Program-made: the position numbers and the translations under genes | Shown here: positions 1 through 9,479 of the stretch, piece by piece | How the letters are laid out: each line of letters begins with the position of its first letter | How positions within the stretch are numbered: position 1 is the stretch's first letter | Notes under the pieces: model-generated | Told to the model about the DNA's origin: nothing | What the model saw: only the letters and a program-made list of their open reading frames with translations | Database searches by the model: none | NCBI GenBank assembly: GCA_002104905.1 | Contig: MCFE01000693.1 | Span: 1 to 44,466, forward strand | Origin: Basidiobolus meristosporus CBS 931.73 | Taxonomy: Eukaryota > Basidiobolomycota > Basidiobolomycetes > Basidiobolales > Basidiobolaceae | Reading direction: 5' to 3' | Length of the DNA: 44,466 nucleotides

Positions 1-29
1 GGACTTGAGATCAGATTTTGGTCATCATC

Positions 30-821
30 TTATGTCATTTTTTGTGAAAATTTTGAATTTTCATCCAACAGCACATCCTTGGACTTGATTAGCTTCTTTG
101 CTTTGGTATTGTAGAGTCTGTATGCTTTACTCTCATTGCAGTAGCCCAAAAATAGGCATTTTGCACTTTTTGGCTTAAATTTTGACTGATTTCTGGGCAG
201 TTTCTTGGCATAAGCTGTACACCCAAATATTGTTAGATGTACTGCACTTTGTCTGTATCCATACCATGCTTCAAATGGAGTAGAATCATGAAGTATTCTG
301 CTATAGCTCCTATTCTTAAGATATACAGCAGTGGCAACTGATTCCACCCAAAAATCATAGGATAATTTTTGATCATGGATTATAGATCTTGCCATATCAA
401 TTATTGATCTGTTATCACATTCTGCTACTCCATTTTGCTGTGGGGAGTATGGTACAGTAGTCTCTTGCTTTATACCATGAATTTTGCAGAGGTGGATGAA
501 GAGTTTTGAGGTATATTCTCCACCATTGTCAGAGTGTATTTTCTTGATATTTTCACCAGTTTCTCTCTCCACCATGACTTCAAACACCCTGAGCTTAGAC
601 AGAGCTTCTTCCTTTCTCTCCATGAAGTAGATCCATGTGTATCTTGTATAATCATCAATAAAGGTAATTAAATACTTCATCCCACCTAAGGATAAATTTT
701 GCCAAGGTCCACACAGATCTGAGTGAATTAGATCGAATTTTTTCTTAGTTTTGATCAGCCCAGAGCTCTTGAACGGTTGTCTGACTTGTTTTCCATATAT
801 GCAGGCTTCACAGTGCTCCAA
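30..821 (-). pseudogene. Copia-1A integrase
   Basis: This is an open 263-residue segment of the copia integrase, which inserts the cDNA into the host genome. It begins near the CxxC-like EHCEACIYGKQ end of the zinc-binding region. The catalytic core follows: LIHSDLCGP carries the first Asp, HSDNGGEYTS the second, and QQNGVAE the Glu, giving the D,D,E triad. FIDDYTRYTWIYF is a typical core strand. It ends in the region before RT (LIKSKDVLLDENSKF). Within this segment there is no internal stop and the triad is intact, so it is the best-preserved part of the copy. The polyprotein context is lost, so no function is expected. Confidence 0.93.
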
Positions 822-978
822 ATTAGCTGGGGGATCAATTTTTACTCCAGAAATTAGCTAATCTTTGATCATTTTGCGCAAATAATCAAAATTGATGTGT
901 CTAAATCTCCTGTGCCAAGGCATTGGTGTTTCTTCTTTAAGTTACTTATATTGGTTTCCAAATATGATGGAATATAAG

Positions 979-1362
979 TCAACTTGTATAGATTCTGATC
1001 TCTGATACCCAAAGTAATATGGACACCATTTTGATCAGTGATCTTGCATTCAGAATTGTCAAAGCTGAAACTGAGTCCTTCTGCAGTGCCTTGCTTACAG
1101 ATAGTAGGTGCTTGGCTATTTCTGATACATAGAGTACTACTTTAAAGGTCAGTGTATGGCTTCCTTCACTGCTTCTTAGGTTTACTTGGATAGTTCCTTC
1201 TCCCACTGCATCAAGTGTTGCATCGTCACCCATAAAAATCTTCTTAATTGGAATTTCTTGATATTGGGTAAAAAGTTCTTTTTGGTGTGTAAAGTGTTGA
1301 GATGTTCCAGAGTCAATATACCACATCTGAGAGTCCTTGTATGTGGTCATATTTAGTGCCAA
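979..1362 (-). pseudogene. Copia-1A aspartic protease region
   Basis: This part of the polyprotein carries the retropepsin-like active site WYIDSGTSQHFTHQ, with the catalytic Asp present. The same site in Copia-1B and both Copia-2 copies has Asn instead. The frame continues from gag across one stop codon near 1396. The C-terminal part runs out of frame compared with Copia-1B: after LLSVSKA the two translations stop matching, which points to a small indel near 1090. The next expected region, GAG-pre-integrase, is present only as broken frames. Confidence 0.88.
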
Positions 1363-1395
1363 TATGAATAGTCTATCTTCAGTTGTTGCAGCATT

Positions 1396-2181
1396 TCAAT
1401 ATTCAGGCTTCTTTTGCTGACTATCTTTCTTTTTGAAGCACTGGTCTGATGTGTGTCCTTTCCTTTTGCAGTAGTTACAAAACAGGTTGCTGTTACCTTT
1501 GCAGGGTCTTGGGTACCTCCTTTGTTGGTTATCATTGCTTATTAAAGCATTTTCTTCTTCCTTCTTATTGGTGCTTGATTTTCTTAATTCTTCATCCAGG
1601 AGCCTTCCATACATGTAATATAAGGTCAAATCTTCAGTTCTGGATTCTGGTGCTGATACAAGGCCCTGAAACTTGTCTGTCAGGATATTCAGGATGGTAA
1701 TTATCATATCCTCATCAGTAGTTGGTATGCCCACAGATTCCATCTCATCTACCAGCAGGGTATTTCTGTTAATTAGATTTTTCATTTCTTCTCCTGGCAG
1801 CATCTTTGTAGTAAAGAATTTTTGTCTCAGATACATTTTCTTAGCAGCTGAACATGATTGGTAGGTGTCTTCTAATGCCTTCCAGGCATTCTTTGCTGGT
1901 TTTGCTCTTGAGCATTGAATTAGCAATTTGTCTTTAACATTAAGGCAAATGCAGCTAAAGGCACTTTGTTCTTTCTTCTGGTACTTTAAGGCTTCCTCTC
2001 CCACGTTTTTAAGAGGGCAATCTTCTCCCATGACAATATCTTACAGGCCTCTTTCTTGTAGCAGCATCTTCATCTTCACCTTCCACACCTGGTAGTTAGA
2101 TCCATCCAACTTTTCAGCAGTGGGTGAAATTCCAGTAATAGCAGTAGTAGACATTGCAGAGAGTGACAGCTCAGGGCTCAT
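1396..2181 (-). pseudogene. Copia-1A Gag
   Basis: Gag forms the virus-like particle that packages element RNA. The frame opens at an ATG (2179-2181) that lies inside the primer-binding site; a second ATG nine codons on (2154) is equally possible. EKLDGSNYQVWKVKMKMLL is the usual copia Gag N-terminal motif (UBN2-like family). A CCHC zinc knuckle, CNYCKRKGHTSDQC, sits near the C-terminus. A TAA stop follows QERGL near 2043. Copia-1B has TAG at the same codon and Copia-2A reads Trp there (KLWNIVTG), so both stops probably arose from TGG. The frame ends at a stop near 1396 and resumes as protease. Confidence 0.9.
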
Positions 2182-2185
2182 AACC
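2172..2185 (-). other. Primer-binding site, initiator tRNA-Met anticodon arm
   Basis: Immediately inside the LTR the minus strand reads GGTTATGAGCCCTG. Its complement matches 14 nt of the anticodon stem and loop of yeast-type initiator tRNA-Met (CAGGGCUCAUAACC), not the tRNA 3' end. Drosophila copia and yeast Ty5 are known to prime from this internal site using a tRNA half. The ATG in this site is in frame with gag. Confidence 0.85.
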
Positions 2186-2488
2186 TGTTGTAAGAGTCTT
2201 GGAGATATTGGAAGTGATTGGGAGGACAAGTAGGTTATGTGGTTTTCACTTAATGATTTATTGAATGTAAAAGTAGTATTTATACTTTTACATGGTCTTG
2301 ACGTTACAAACATGTAGTGTAGGTTATGGAAGATCCCAAGAATATGTGTGCAAAATTTGGGGTCTTTTCAACAACTTTGAGAAAGGTCATAATCTGGGTG
2401 CCTCATAATTTGGTGAAAATATTTTAAGTGGATCCTGACATGGAAATTGGTCAGGACAGAATGCTAATAACAGAATAATATCTACATG
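2186..2488 (-). repeat. Copia-1A 5' LTR, truncated at its outer end
   Basis: It aligns with the 349-bp LTRs of Copia-1B. The inner end is intact (ACAACA next to the primer-binding site). Similarity fades beyond about 2484, so the first 50 or so bases of the LTR are lost or replaced by the integrase scrap that follows. The promoter part holds a TATA-like run (rc of 2275-2285, AGTATAAATAC). Confidence 0.8.
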
Positions 2489-2665
2489 TTTTAATATTTT
2501 GACTGATATCCAGGCATTCTTTTGGCATATGCTGTACACCCAAATATTCTTAGATGTTCTGCACTTGGTCTGTATCCTTACCATGCTTCAAATGGAGTAG
2601 AAGCACAAGGTACTCTGGTATAACTCCTATTTTTAAGGTATACAGCTGTGACAACTGATTCCGCC
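2489..2665 (-). mobile_element. Copia integrase fragment
   Basis: This segment aligns at the DNA level with 170-345 of Copia-1A: the part of integrase with the motifs around CTAYAK and FEAWYGY. It has many substitutions and stops. It directly abuts the truncated Copia-1A LTR, so it is either a separate older insertion or the product of a deletion. It breaks off at 2665, where a TGTTA terminus begins. Confidence 0.75.
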
Positions 2666-3269
2666 TGTTATATCCAAGAGAAAAGTGTAATAAAACTATT
2701 GAATGAGTTAACTGAACCTAAGTGATAACTAAGCACAGAATCTTAGAATTGTCAAGGGTGTCAGAAATATTAGCAGAGAAGTTCTCATCTAATATTGGTT
2801 TTGTATATAGTTGAGTTGGGCTATAAAGGCAACAGAGTTGGTTTGCTATACAGGCTAGGCTTGGTGTTCTTGGGAATGCTGGATATGCTAGGCTTGGGTG
2901 GAAACTAGAACAGAGTTGTTGAATTCTTAATTTTGCTGAGGTACAATTTTAATTTTGTTGAGACATACACTAAGCCAAAAGGTTCAGTAAACTTTATTTA
3001 TACTTTTCTGATTGAGTTGCATTGGTAAGCACCAAGAGACTGGACTAATTGAAATCTGTTGGGGTGTAGATAGGTGCATAAGATAAATGAAAAATTGCAT
3101 CATTGATCAGCTGATGTATTGGCATCTGCTAAGTGGTTGGATAAATCTCAGATGACTAATCACTTGGAAAGGCCTAGCAGATCAGTTGAGGACATAATGA
3201 CCACATGAAAATTGATCAGCTGTGACAGCTAAAAGTAGATTCTGAGAAGTGATAAAATAAACTATAACA
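2666..3269 (-). repeat. Possible solo LTR, family unknown
   Basis: The 604-bp segment starts TGTTATATCC and ends CTATAACA, so it has TGTTA/TAACA termini. On the minus strand it has a TATA-like GTATAAATAAA (rc of about 2986-3006) placed as in an LTR promoter. It interrupts a copia integrase fragment. No matching 5-bp duplication was found (CCGCC against GGGAT), and no other copy occurs in the window. Positions 3270-3319 hold only a small hairpin (GTTAGAGAAAATC and GATTTTCTAAC). Confidence 0.45.
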
Positions 3270-3319
3270 GGGATTAGTTATGTTTGGGTTAGAGAAAATC
3301 AGTTAGGGTACTAGATTTT

Positions 3320-5263
3320 CTAACTGAGTGAAATTGGCCAAGTTTTAAATGTTGATGCACAACACTTGAGTATAAACACCAGAGTCTCTCCCTCCCATGC
3401 TGTGATAGATTTCTTTGTCCCTATGTAAAATAACTTGGTCCCACAGGTGGATCCAATCCATATCAGCTCTCTAGGTCCTACCAAGAGACTATCATAATAC
3501 TGACAGCTGGGAATTAATGGCCTTCTACATGATCTTTTGCAAGGATCACCACAGTGTTTTGCAAACTCCAGTGCTGAATAATTATAAAAACCTGACAGAG
3601 TTTTGGTGGTCTTTTGACAAGATATGCATGCCATTGTGATGGTCTTGATGTGCTTTATATCTATTTCAGCAGATAAGACTAGCCAGTACATCCAACTGCT
3701 TTACATGGCAGGAAACTTGACAGTGTTTTGATGGCCTCATTGCAAGCCACTGATGGATTTCAATGGCAGTACAGTGGCCAACAGCTGGTTCTGCAGAATG
3801 TCATGGTACCAATTTGCCAAATGGTATATCATTTTTCTAACTCCCCCTGTGCCAATCATATTACTACTGTAAGATCACCCCTCATTATTTGCCTACCCAT
3901 CACTACGTTGAGTGTTCCACATGTGGTTTGAATTGAAAAATACTATGGCCTCCTGCTTACTAATCTATACAAATAGGTGCCCCTGCCACAATTGACACAC
4001 TTTAATTACCTCAACTTTACTGCTCTTTAGTGTGAAACTTGCAAAGTTGCCATATACCTAGTATTGCTGATAACATAAGCATCTTGCAAACAAATGCTTA
4101 GTTGCCACCACTTTTGCCATGAATATCTCCTGAATATCTACAAAGAGCATTTTGATATTTATCCAATATATTCCTTCTCCCTGCTGGACTCTAGTCCCCC
4201 CTATAGGTGTGCTTTGGCTCCTGTTTGTGTGAATTTGGTATTGAAAGGTATAGAAACTAGCTTTGGACCAACAGAAGCCTGGTATACTTTGGTAGAGCTG
4301 TTCTAATAAGAATTAGCTGCTTGCTGCACCCAACCCAACTTTGCATTACTTAACTGATTACCCATGCATTAGGACTGCTTAGCTTCTAAATGCTATACGC
4401 ATAAATGTCTCCAGGTGCACATCTGTCCTCAGTATTTCTCAACTATTACTGGCTGTCCTCCATGTGCCAACTCATCACATCCATGAAAAGCTTGAAGATG
4501 GTATTCTTCATGATATTGGTATATGGTAGTATCTGCAACTTGACTTGTCTTCCTATCTCCCCACACATCTGCTCTGTAGAAAACTTGCAAAAGGTGAACA
4601 AAGGTGCCATGCTCTCCACACACCAAGCAAGATTGAGTAGAGAATGGATACAGTAGTGGCAGAGATCCAGGCTTTCAGCTTTATGTTTGAAGTATAGCAC
4701 TCAAATCCTGTCACAAACTCCTTGCACAAAAGCTGCAGATGTGTCAAGTTGGCATTGGTGATCTGGTACCAAATAAATAGTCCTACAATGTCCACATATG
4801 ACTCCCAATGCTTCCACTCTACTCTTGATAGAAATGGCTTTGAAAGGTGACTTCAATAAATACATAACCAGTTCACCCAATCCTTGCATTTGTATTGTAG
4901 CATATATGTATAAATATTGATTGGTGCATGTGAGAAGCACTGAGGGTTGTGGATACTTTGCAGGTTTGTGCCACTTCTTTCAAATTTCTCTGGTATCTCA
5001 GAGTGATCATTTAGCTTTAAATGTCCCATGCACAACTCAATAATCAGTATAGGGTTATTGGTGAAAAGCTAATATATTGCTCTCAATGTAAAGATGTTGC
5101 TCCAATATATGCCCTCCATCTTAAGTATCTTTGGTTTCCAATTAATTCTATGTTCCACCCAATAGCTTATGGCTTGCCAACTTTGCAACAGTTGCATGCT
5201 GAATTCAGCACATTCTCTGTGTAGGATGTTGCTGTTCTTAATGTTGGTGTTTAGATAATAACA
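3320..5263 (-). pseudogene. CACTA-1 TNP2 transposase, C-terminal third
   Basis: Reading the minus strand, short open runs in changing frames align with CACTA-2 27090-28816 and with the usual TNP2 tail. They include a run near DWVNWL (about 4870), then KHWESYVDIVGL (about 4780), a Leu/Phe-rich run with FKHKAES and HYCIHSL (4690-4640), and CGEIGRQVKLQI near 4550. In this family that tail contains an 'E-F-E-x-LY, IH-L-x-H, IG-L' pattern. Below 3700 an open 123-residue run with several Cys (MACISCQKT, HCGDPCKRSC) has no recognised family. The frame changes many times, so the protein is dead. Confidence 0.65.
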
Positions 5264-6290
5264 ATGAGTATGAGTCATGGATTAAATCCCCTGGATCTCA
5301 CTCATCTGACAGCAATACTGTCCATTGTGCCCAGAAATGCTGGCTATCTTGCCAAAGACAGGGTGTTTCCAATGCAGATAATAATATGCACTTTGACACA
5401 ACATCCATTGACTAGTATCTGTCATGATCACATGACAGCTATGAACACCCATGCCAAGTCTCAGCTTCCTAGCTCAATTTCTAAGAGATTCCTTCTGGAA
5501 CCTTCTACCACCTTGCAAAAAGTTCCTGACCATTCCAAACCATTGTTACACAATGGAACATTCCATGGAAGCTTATCATTGTATCTTTCATAGTCCAGTA
5601 CCATATATGGAAATACCAGGTCACATGACTTAGTCACATGATCAGGTGACCCAATCCATTTCCCCATCCTGTCTCTGTGCCTTGCCTTCCATATTATTAT
5701 CCCCATCACTGCTGCTGTGCCTCACCCCACAACCCCATTAGTATTAGCTAATATCTCTTGGCATTAGTATAGCCAAAAAGTATATTTAGTCCTATCCCCC
5801 CTTAAGTATTCCTCAGTCTGATAAACACAGGTCTTGAATAAACAGCCTTGCCTTGGAAATCCGCCTTGCCTTGTTGATCCACACCTAAGTCCTTGCCTGG
5901 TCCTGCCTTGCCTAGCCCTACTCTCCTGCCTTGTGTCTATTCATAACAGTATCCCCCTTGAAAGCACACAAAATCCATCCTGCAATGAATACAGCAAACT
6001 ATTCAGGTTAGATGGCAATTTAGGCCCAGATAACAGTGAGACTACCATCAGAATTCTGCTCTAATACCATAAGATAGGTGGCAGATTCAGGTTGATAAAA
6101 TTCAGTTGCTGGCAGGATTTGGTGGTATAGTACTTGTTTATTGAGAATCCGTGAAGTGCAAAGGTAAAGGCATGGTCATATATACCCTCAAAGTAGCCCT
6201 TGTTTCTTAGTTGTTTGTTGTTTTTGCCATCAAATATATATCAGACATGAATGCACTGGATTGATAATGTGTACAGTACTTTATAGCTTC
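5264..6290 (-). pseudogene. CACTA-1 TNP2 transposase, central core, split by a solo LTR
   Basis: From 6250 down the minus strand reads YIFDGKNNKQLRNKGYFEG, then DHAFTFALHGF, NFINLNLPPILWY, VVSLLSGPKLPSNL and YSLQDGF. This is the classic TNP2 core ('LFDG..., D-x-AL-x-LS-x-DGF, LILI-x-NLPP, GPK-x-P-x-x-L'). A solo LTR occupies 5544-5948. Beyond it the core resumes with HPVFGKIASISGHNGQY and SEIQGI at about 5385-5290, the family's 'AK-x-x-x-x-GHN-x-x-x-CR-C-x-I-G' motif, followed by THTHCYYLNTN. The second Cys of the expected C-x-x-C is Ser here. Frames change and stops are frequent. Confidence 0.8.
5544..5948 (+). repeat. Solo LTR inside TNP2, family not otherwise present
   Basis: The 405-bp segment starts TGTTACACAATGG and ends ATTCATAACA, giving TGTTA/TAACA termini. 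In plus orientation it shows a TATA-like GTATATTTAG at 5780-5789, AATAAA at 5837-5842, and a pyrimidine-rich tail of imperfect CCTTGCC/CCTGCC units (5848-5935). TNP2 coding similarity stops on one side and resumes on the other, as expected for an insertion. The flanks ACCAT and GTATC do not match, so the duplication has decayed or the ends are off by a few bases. Confidence 0.7.
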
Positions 6291-6293
6291 ACA

Positions 6294-6960
6294 CTACTTG
6301 TTTGATGGCACAAGCTTCTTTAGATGAGATATTACTAGAGTATATCCGGAGTATGAACAATATTCTCCCCCAATGGTGGTGGATTCCTGACAAGTAGGAC
6401 ACCTTACAATGGTGGCATTTTTTGATGTGAATGCCATGCAACTGCTAGCACATGCTGCTATCAGGAAGGCCTCTGGGTCATGTGTTGCCAGCCACATGAC
6501 AGGTGTCCATTTGTACCATATACATGGTAAGTTGCATCCAGGCTGACATTGGCAAGAAGTAGAAGTATATCCTCAAAGCCCCCATTACTAACATTAGTGG
6601 AAAAGCACCACTTCTCTAGCCACAACATCACATTATTCAAAAGTAGATGGATTACTGGGCTCACTTGGCTCCATAAGGTGTCCTTGACATTCTTTCACCT
6701 GGTGTTGTCTCATTCCATTTTGGGATTTTACCAGGCTCATGCAGGGTACTGATGTTAGGGGAGGTAGGCTTACAGTCCATCAGCAAGCCTTCTTCTTCAG
6801 AGCTATCACTCTGCATGCCATATTCAGAAGACTGAGGTGATTGTAAAGGCATTACAAACTCTCCTTACTCAGCTGTTGCAAGGTGACAAGTATGGCTAGG
6901 TGTTGTGATAGAAGTGTCAAGTGGCTGGCAAGATATTATTGGTACAGTAGTGACTAATGT
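6294..6960 (-). pseudogene. CACTA-1 TNP2 transposase, N-terminal region with Cys motif
   Basis: Three overlapping frames give an acidic Ser-rich leader (SDSSEEEGLLMD, 6810-6780), then VMLWLEKWCFSTN and GGFEDILLLLA (6640-6560), then SSCMAFTSKNATIVRCPTCQE (6450-6385). In TNP2 proteins an 'NSCMAFTG...L-x-x-CP-x-C' zinc-binding stretch precedes the core, which fits the core found at 6250. The same region in CACTA-2 (41003-41467) is in one frame, so the frame changes here are decay. Start codons cannot be trusted; the MPLQSPQ start at 6852 is the likeliest. Confidence 0.72.
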
Positions 6961-7389
6961 ATGGTCAAGTATGACTTGTGTGGCAAAACACTGGCCATGA
7001 TCCTTGTAGTTCTTCCTATGCTGACTTTATGCTTTGTGACTGAGAGGCTTGTTACTATTACCATTTGGTCTTTTTTCTCTTCTCTTGTTGCATTGAATCA
7101 AAGTTGTCTTGTCCATGGGGCAAACAGTTGGACACTCTACAATATAGTACTGTTATGTCACTTTTTTGTCAATATTCAGGGAAGTTTAAGACAGTCTTGT
7201 ATTTGAAACATTGCACCTACATGAATGTAAGATTCAATGATGACCAGCCAGAGTAAGCATCATAAATAAAGTTGTAGCACCACATACATATGTGTGTATA
7301 ACACCATTTCCCCTTTGGTTTGACTCACTTCCTTATCTATGCTGTCAAAAAATAAAGTACTGTTGTCTGGTCCCAACCAAGCCACATTG

Positions 7390-9114
7390 CTGATAGTGGC
7401 AGAAGAGCAGTTGGACAACAGCTTGCTTTGACATACAGTGCAACAAGCAGGGTCACATTCAAGAAAGGCCTTGTTGGCAGTGTGCCCACTAAAGGTAGTA
7501 ATGTGGACTCCTCAGGCTCTGAGTCAACTAGGCAATTGAGGATCTCTGCAGAGCAGCAAGCTGAGCACAATGCCCAGGCCAATGAGAATGTAGCAAGCAC
7601 AGTACCTTGGGATGAAGACCACCAAGGGGACATTATAACATAACCACCACCTGTATTAGCAAGTATACTGTCAGCTCATACCAAAGAATCAATGAGGCAA
7701 ATAGGTGTTGAGACTGATAAGATGGATGCAATGGCCCAGAGAAATTAGGAAATAGTCCAGAAGCAAGATGAGTGGACAATATGTGTAGAGCAATCAATAT
7801 TCCAGCTAGAGATAACAGTATCTTTTCTGCAAAGAGGCAAGTTAAGTAGCTCCATTTCACAGCCAAGAATTGGGCTGTTTCCCAATGTCATAGCAGAGGA
7901 AAACTATGCAGTCTTTGAGGTTCAGCAACAGTGCCCAAAGATAATGCCCACAGAAAAACCTATCACAGCACAGAAGGGAGAAACCATGGTGCATATGCCA
8001 AAGCCTAAAACTCAAAAGACACTGCAGATCTGTCAAGCTGTTGAGTGCAATAATGAAGTGTGGGCTAATATTCAAGATGCCATAAGAGGTTTTGCAAGTC
8101 ATCACCATAAGACGGGCATACCATGGAACTATCAGGAACTCAAGGACTAGCAGAAAGTACTTGACATATTCCATGAGCATTATCCTGGATTCAAACTAGC
8201 AAACAGTTTTTGCACCAGTATTGGTATGCTAAGAAAGAATCTCAGGAGTAGCAGAAGCCATTTAAGGCAGAAGAACAAGGGTACAATGGCTAAAAACTAG
8301 CAGCTTGCTCAAGAGCCTGTTACAAGCCAGGTTGTAAGCTCAAAACAAGCATCAAATAGACAGCAGGTAGCTGGAAGAGTGTTAGTAATGGACAAGCAGG
8401 CAGACACAGATGTACCAGCACAAAATGTATCAAGAAAATGTGTAGTTCCACTCTAGAAGCACTCAGTCAAAGTTGCAGTAAAGGAGCTGGAAGTGATAAA
8501 GCCAGTGGCTGCTTCAGGAACCCATCACAACTAGGGCTGAGAGCTCAAAATAAGCGGAAAAAGCATCAGGTTCTCAGGAGAGTGCCAGCAAGGGACAAGC
8601 AGGACAAAACAGATGAATCAGAGAAGGATTCATGGAGAGGATGTAGTTATATACAAGAAGCACTCAAAAAAGTAGCAGTGATGAAGGAAAAGGTAAAGGG
8701 AAAGAAGTCTGCCAAGGTCAGACACAGGGAAGAGTAAGAAAAAAGCTGCAGTTCTTGCCAAATAATTCATTAAGCCTGGAACAGACTGAATTCCATCATG
8801 GCCAAAGGAAATACTAGCTAGAAAACAGCTGTTCTCACAAGAGTTTGAAGTGCAGCCAGTTGAGCTACACTCCAGTGATGCAGATAAATTTGCAGAGAAA
8901 GGCATTTGCCTACCACAGCCACCACCTTCTCCATTGTTGACCAGGTGGAGATCCCATCAACCAACAAAGTAACAACATCACAAACTCAAAAGGTTATCAC
9001 AACGCCTTCAGTGGATTATTGGAACATTAATAGGCACACCAAGAGGTTGCAGCACCTCTACAAGAGCAGTGCTCAAGAAACACACTAGAATATTGCATGG
9101 ATTTGTGCACAGAC
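7390..9114 (+). pseudogene. CACTA-1 gene A: unknown accessory protein, basic and Gln/Lys-rich
   Basis: I do not recognise a family. One frame runs from about 7428 to 8440 with scattered stops and aligns with CACTA-2 gene A (40414 to 39173, then 29894 to 29138, minus strand). Visible parts are a Ser/Gln/Glu-rich N-terminus (SAEQQAEHNAQANENVA); a conserved block, GIPWNYQELKD, then KVLDIFHEHYPGFKLANSF and MLRKNLRSSR, at 8110-8250; a basic Lys-rich region with two repeats of about 67 residues (8362-8700); and NINRHTKRLQHLYKSSAQE near 9020-9080. It is transcribed away from the TNP2 N-terminus with about 0.5 kb between them. By analogy with TNPA of En/Spm it could be a DNA-binding partner, but that is a guess. 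Confidence 0.6.
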
Positions 9115-9479
9115 TGGCAGATGAGGTGCTAGACCTTGTTTTATTTGATGGCAAACTTCAACAGCAACTAAGATACAGGGGCCACTTTGAAGGCATGTAT
9201 GACCTGGCCTTTGCCTTGTCACTTGATGGATTCCCATAAAGCAAATTCTCTGCCACCAAATCCTGATTGCCACTGATTCTCATCAACCCAAATCTGCTGC
9301 CTATCTTCCAGTATCAGGGCAGAAATATGATGGTAGCCTCACTGATATCTAGGCCAAAATTACTGTTCAACCTGGACAGCTATCAGTATTCATTACTGGA
9401 TGAATTTGGATGCTTTCCAGCAGGATGCTACCAGATGGACATCAAATCAAGTGCATATTATTATTGTCAATGGAAATAC
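9115..9479 (+). pseudogene. Second TNP2 core fragment, downstream of gene A
   Basis: On the plus strand the TNP2 core appears again: VLFDGKLQQQLRYRGHFEG, then DLAFALSLDGF, LPLILINPNLLP, MMVASLISRPK, NLDSYQYSLLDEFGCF and SAYYYCQWKY. It aligns with the minus-strand core at 6250-5950 but is a different copy, better preserved in places. It starts abruptly at the LFDG motif, just after the gene A tail, and stops at the Gypsy-1 LTR. Whether it was ever fused to gene A is open. CACTA-2 also has TNP2 sequence behind gene A in the same orientation. Confidence 0.8.

Larger units (their letters stand above)
1..2488 (-). mobile_element. Copia-1A: Ty1/copia retrotransposon, 5' part, truncated by the window edge
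   Basis: On the minus strand the order is LTR, primer-binding site, gag with zinc knuckle, aspartic protease, GAG-pre-integrase region, integrase. Protease then integrase before RT is the copia (Pseudoviridae-like) order. The RT and RNase H would lie left of position 1. It is a sister copy of Copia-1B at 10442-14864, to which it aligns through gag and integrase. Gag and protease share one frame, interrupted by stops, which suggests a single Gag-Pol polyprotein as in Drosophila copia. The segment 822-978 still aligns to the pre-integrase region of Copia-1B but has lost its frame. Confidence 0.93.
3320..9479. mobile_element. CACTA-1: decayed En/Spm-like DNA transposon with TNP2 transposase
   Basis: The block holds a TNP2-type transposase (Transposase_21 family) on the minus strand, gene A on the plus strand, and a second TNP2 piece behind gene A. 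A second copy with the same gene A / TNP2 divergent pair lies at 27090-41467. The termini (CACTA or CACTG inverted repeats) could not be located, so the left limit is only the start of similarity to CACTA-2. Gypsy-1 cuts it at 9479. It is riddled with stops. Confidence 0.8.

Noticed and set aside
1449-1864. Plus-strand open frames opposite copia gag
   Set aside because: They are antisense shadows of gag with no independent motifs. Similar shadows lie opposite most retroelement genes here (for example 16322-16531, 18176-18412, 36001-36219, 37856-38146).
3288-3324. Hairpin GTTAGAGAAAATC / GATTTTCTAAC as a terminator or MITE
   Set aside because: It is small, imperfect and isolated, with no duplication or gene end nearby.
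5848-5935. CCTTGCC-rich stretch as a CRISPR or satellite array
   Set aside because: Units are short, irregular and without spacers; the stretch lies inside a solo LTR of a eukaryotic element.
6053-6068. GCTCTAATACCATAAG as a reverse plant-type primer-binding site (TGGTATTAGAGC)
   Set aside because: It has no LTR terminus beside it and lies inside readable TNP2 coding sequence.
6961-7206. Plus-strand hydrophobic frame (MVKYDLCGKTL) as a membrane protein
   Set aside because: It recurs in CACTA-2 (40858-40625), but the opposite strand also stays open in both copies and continues toward TNP2, so the apparent membrane segments may be an antisense effect of this AT-rich DNA.
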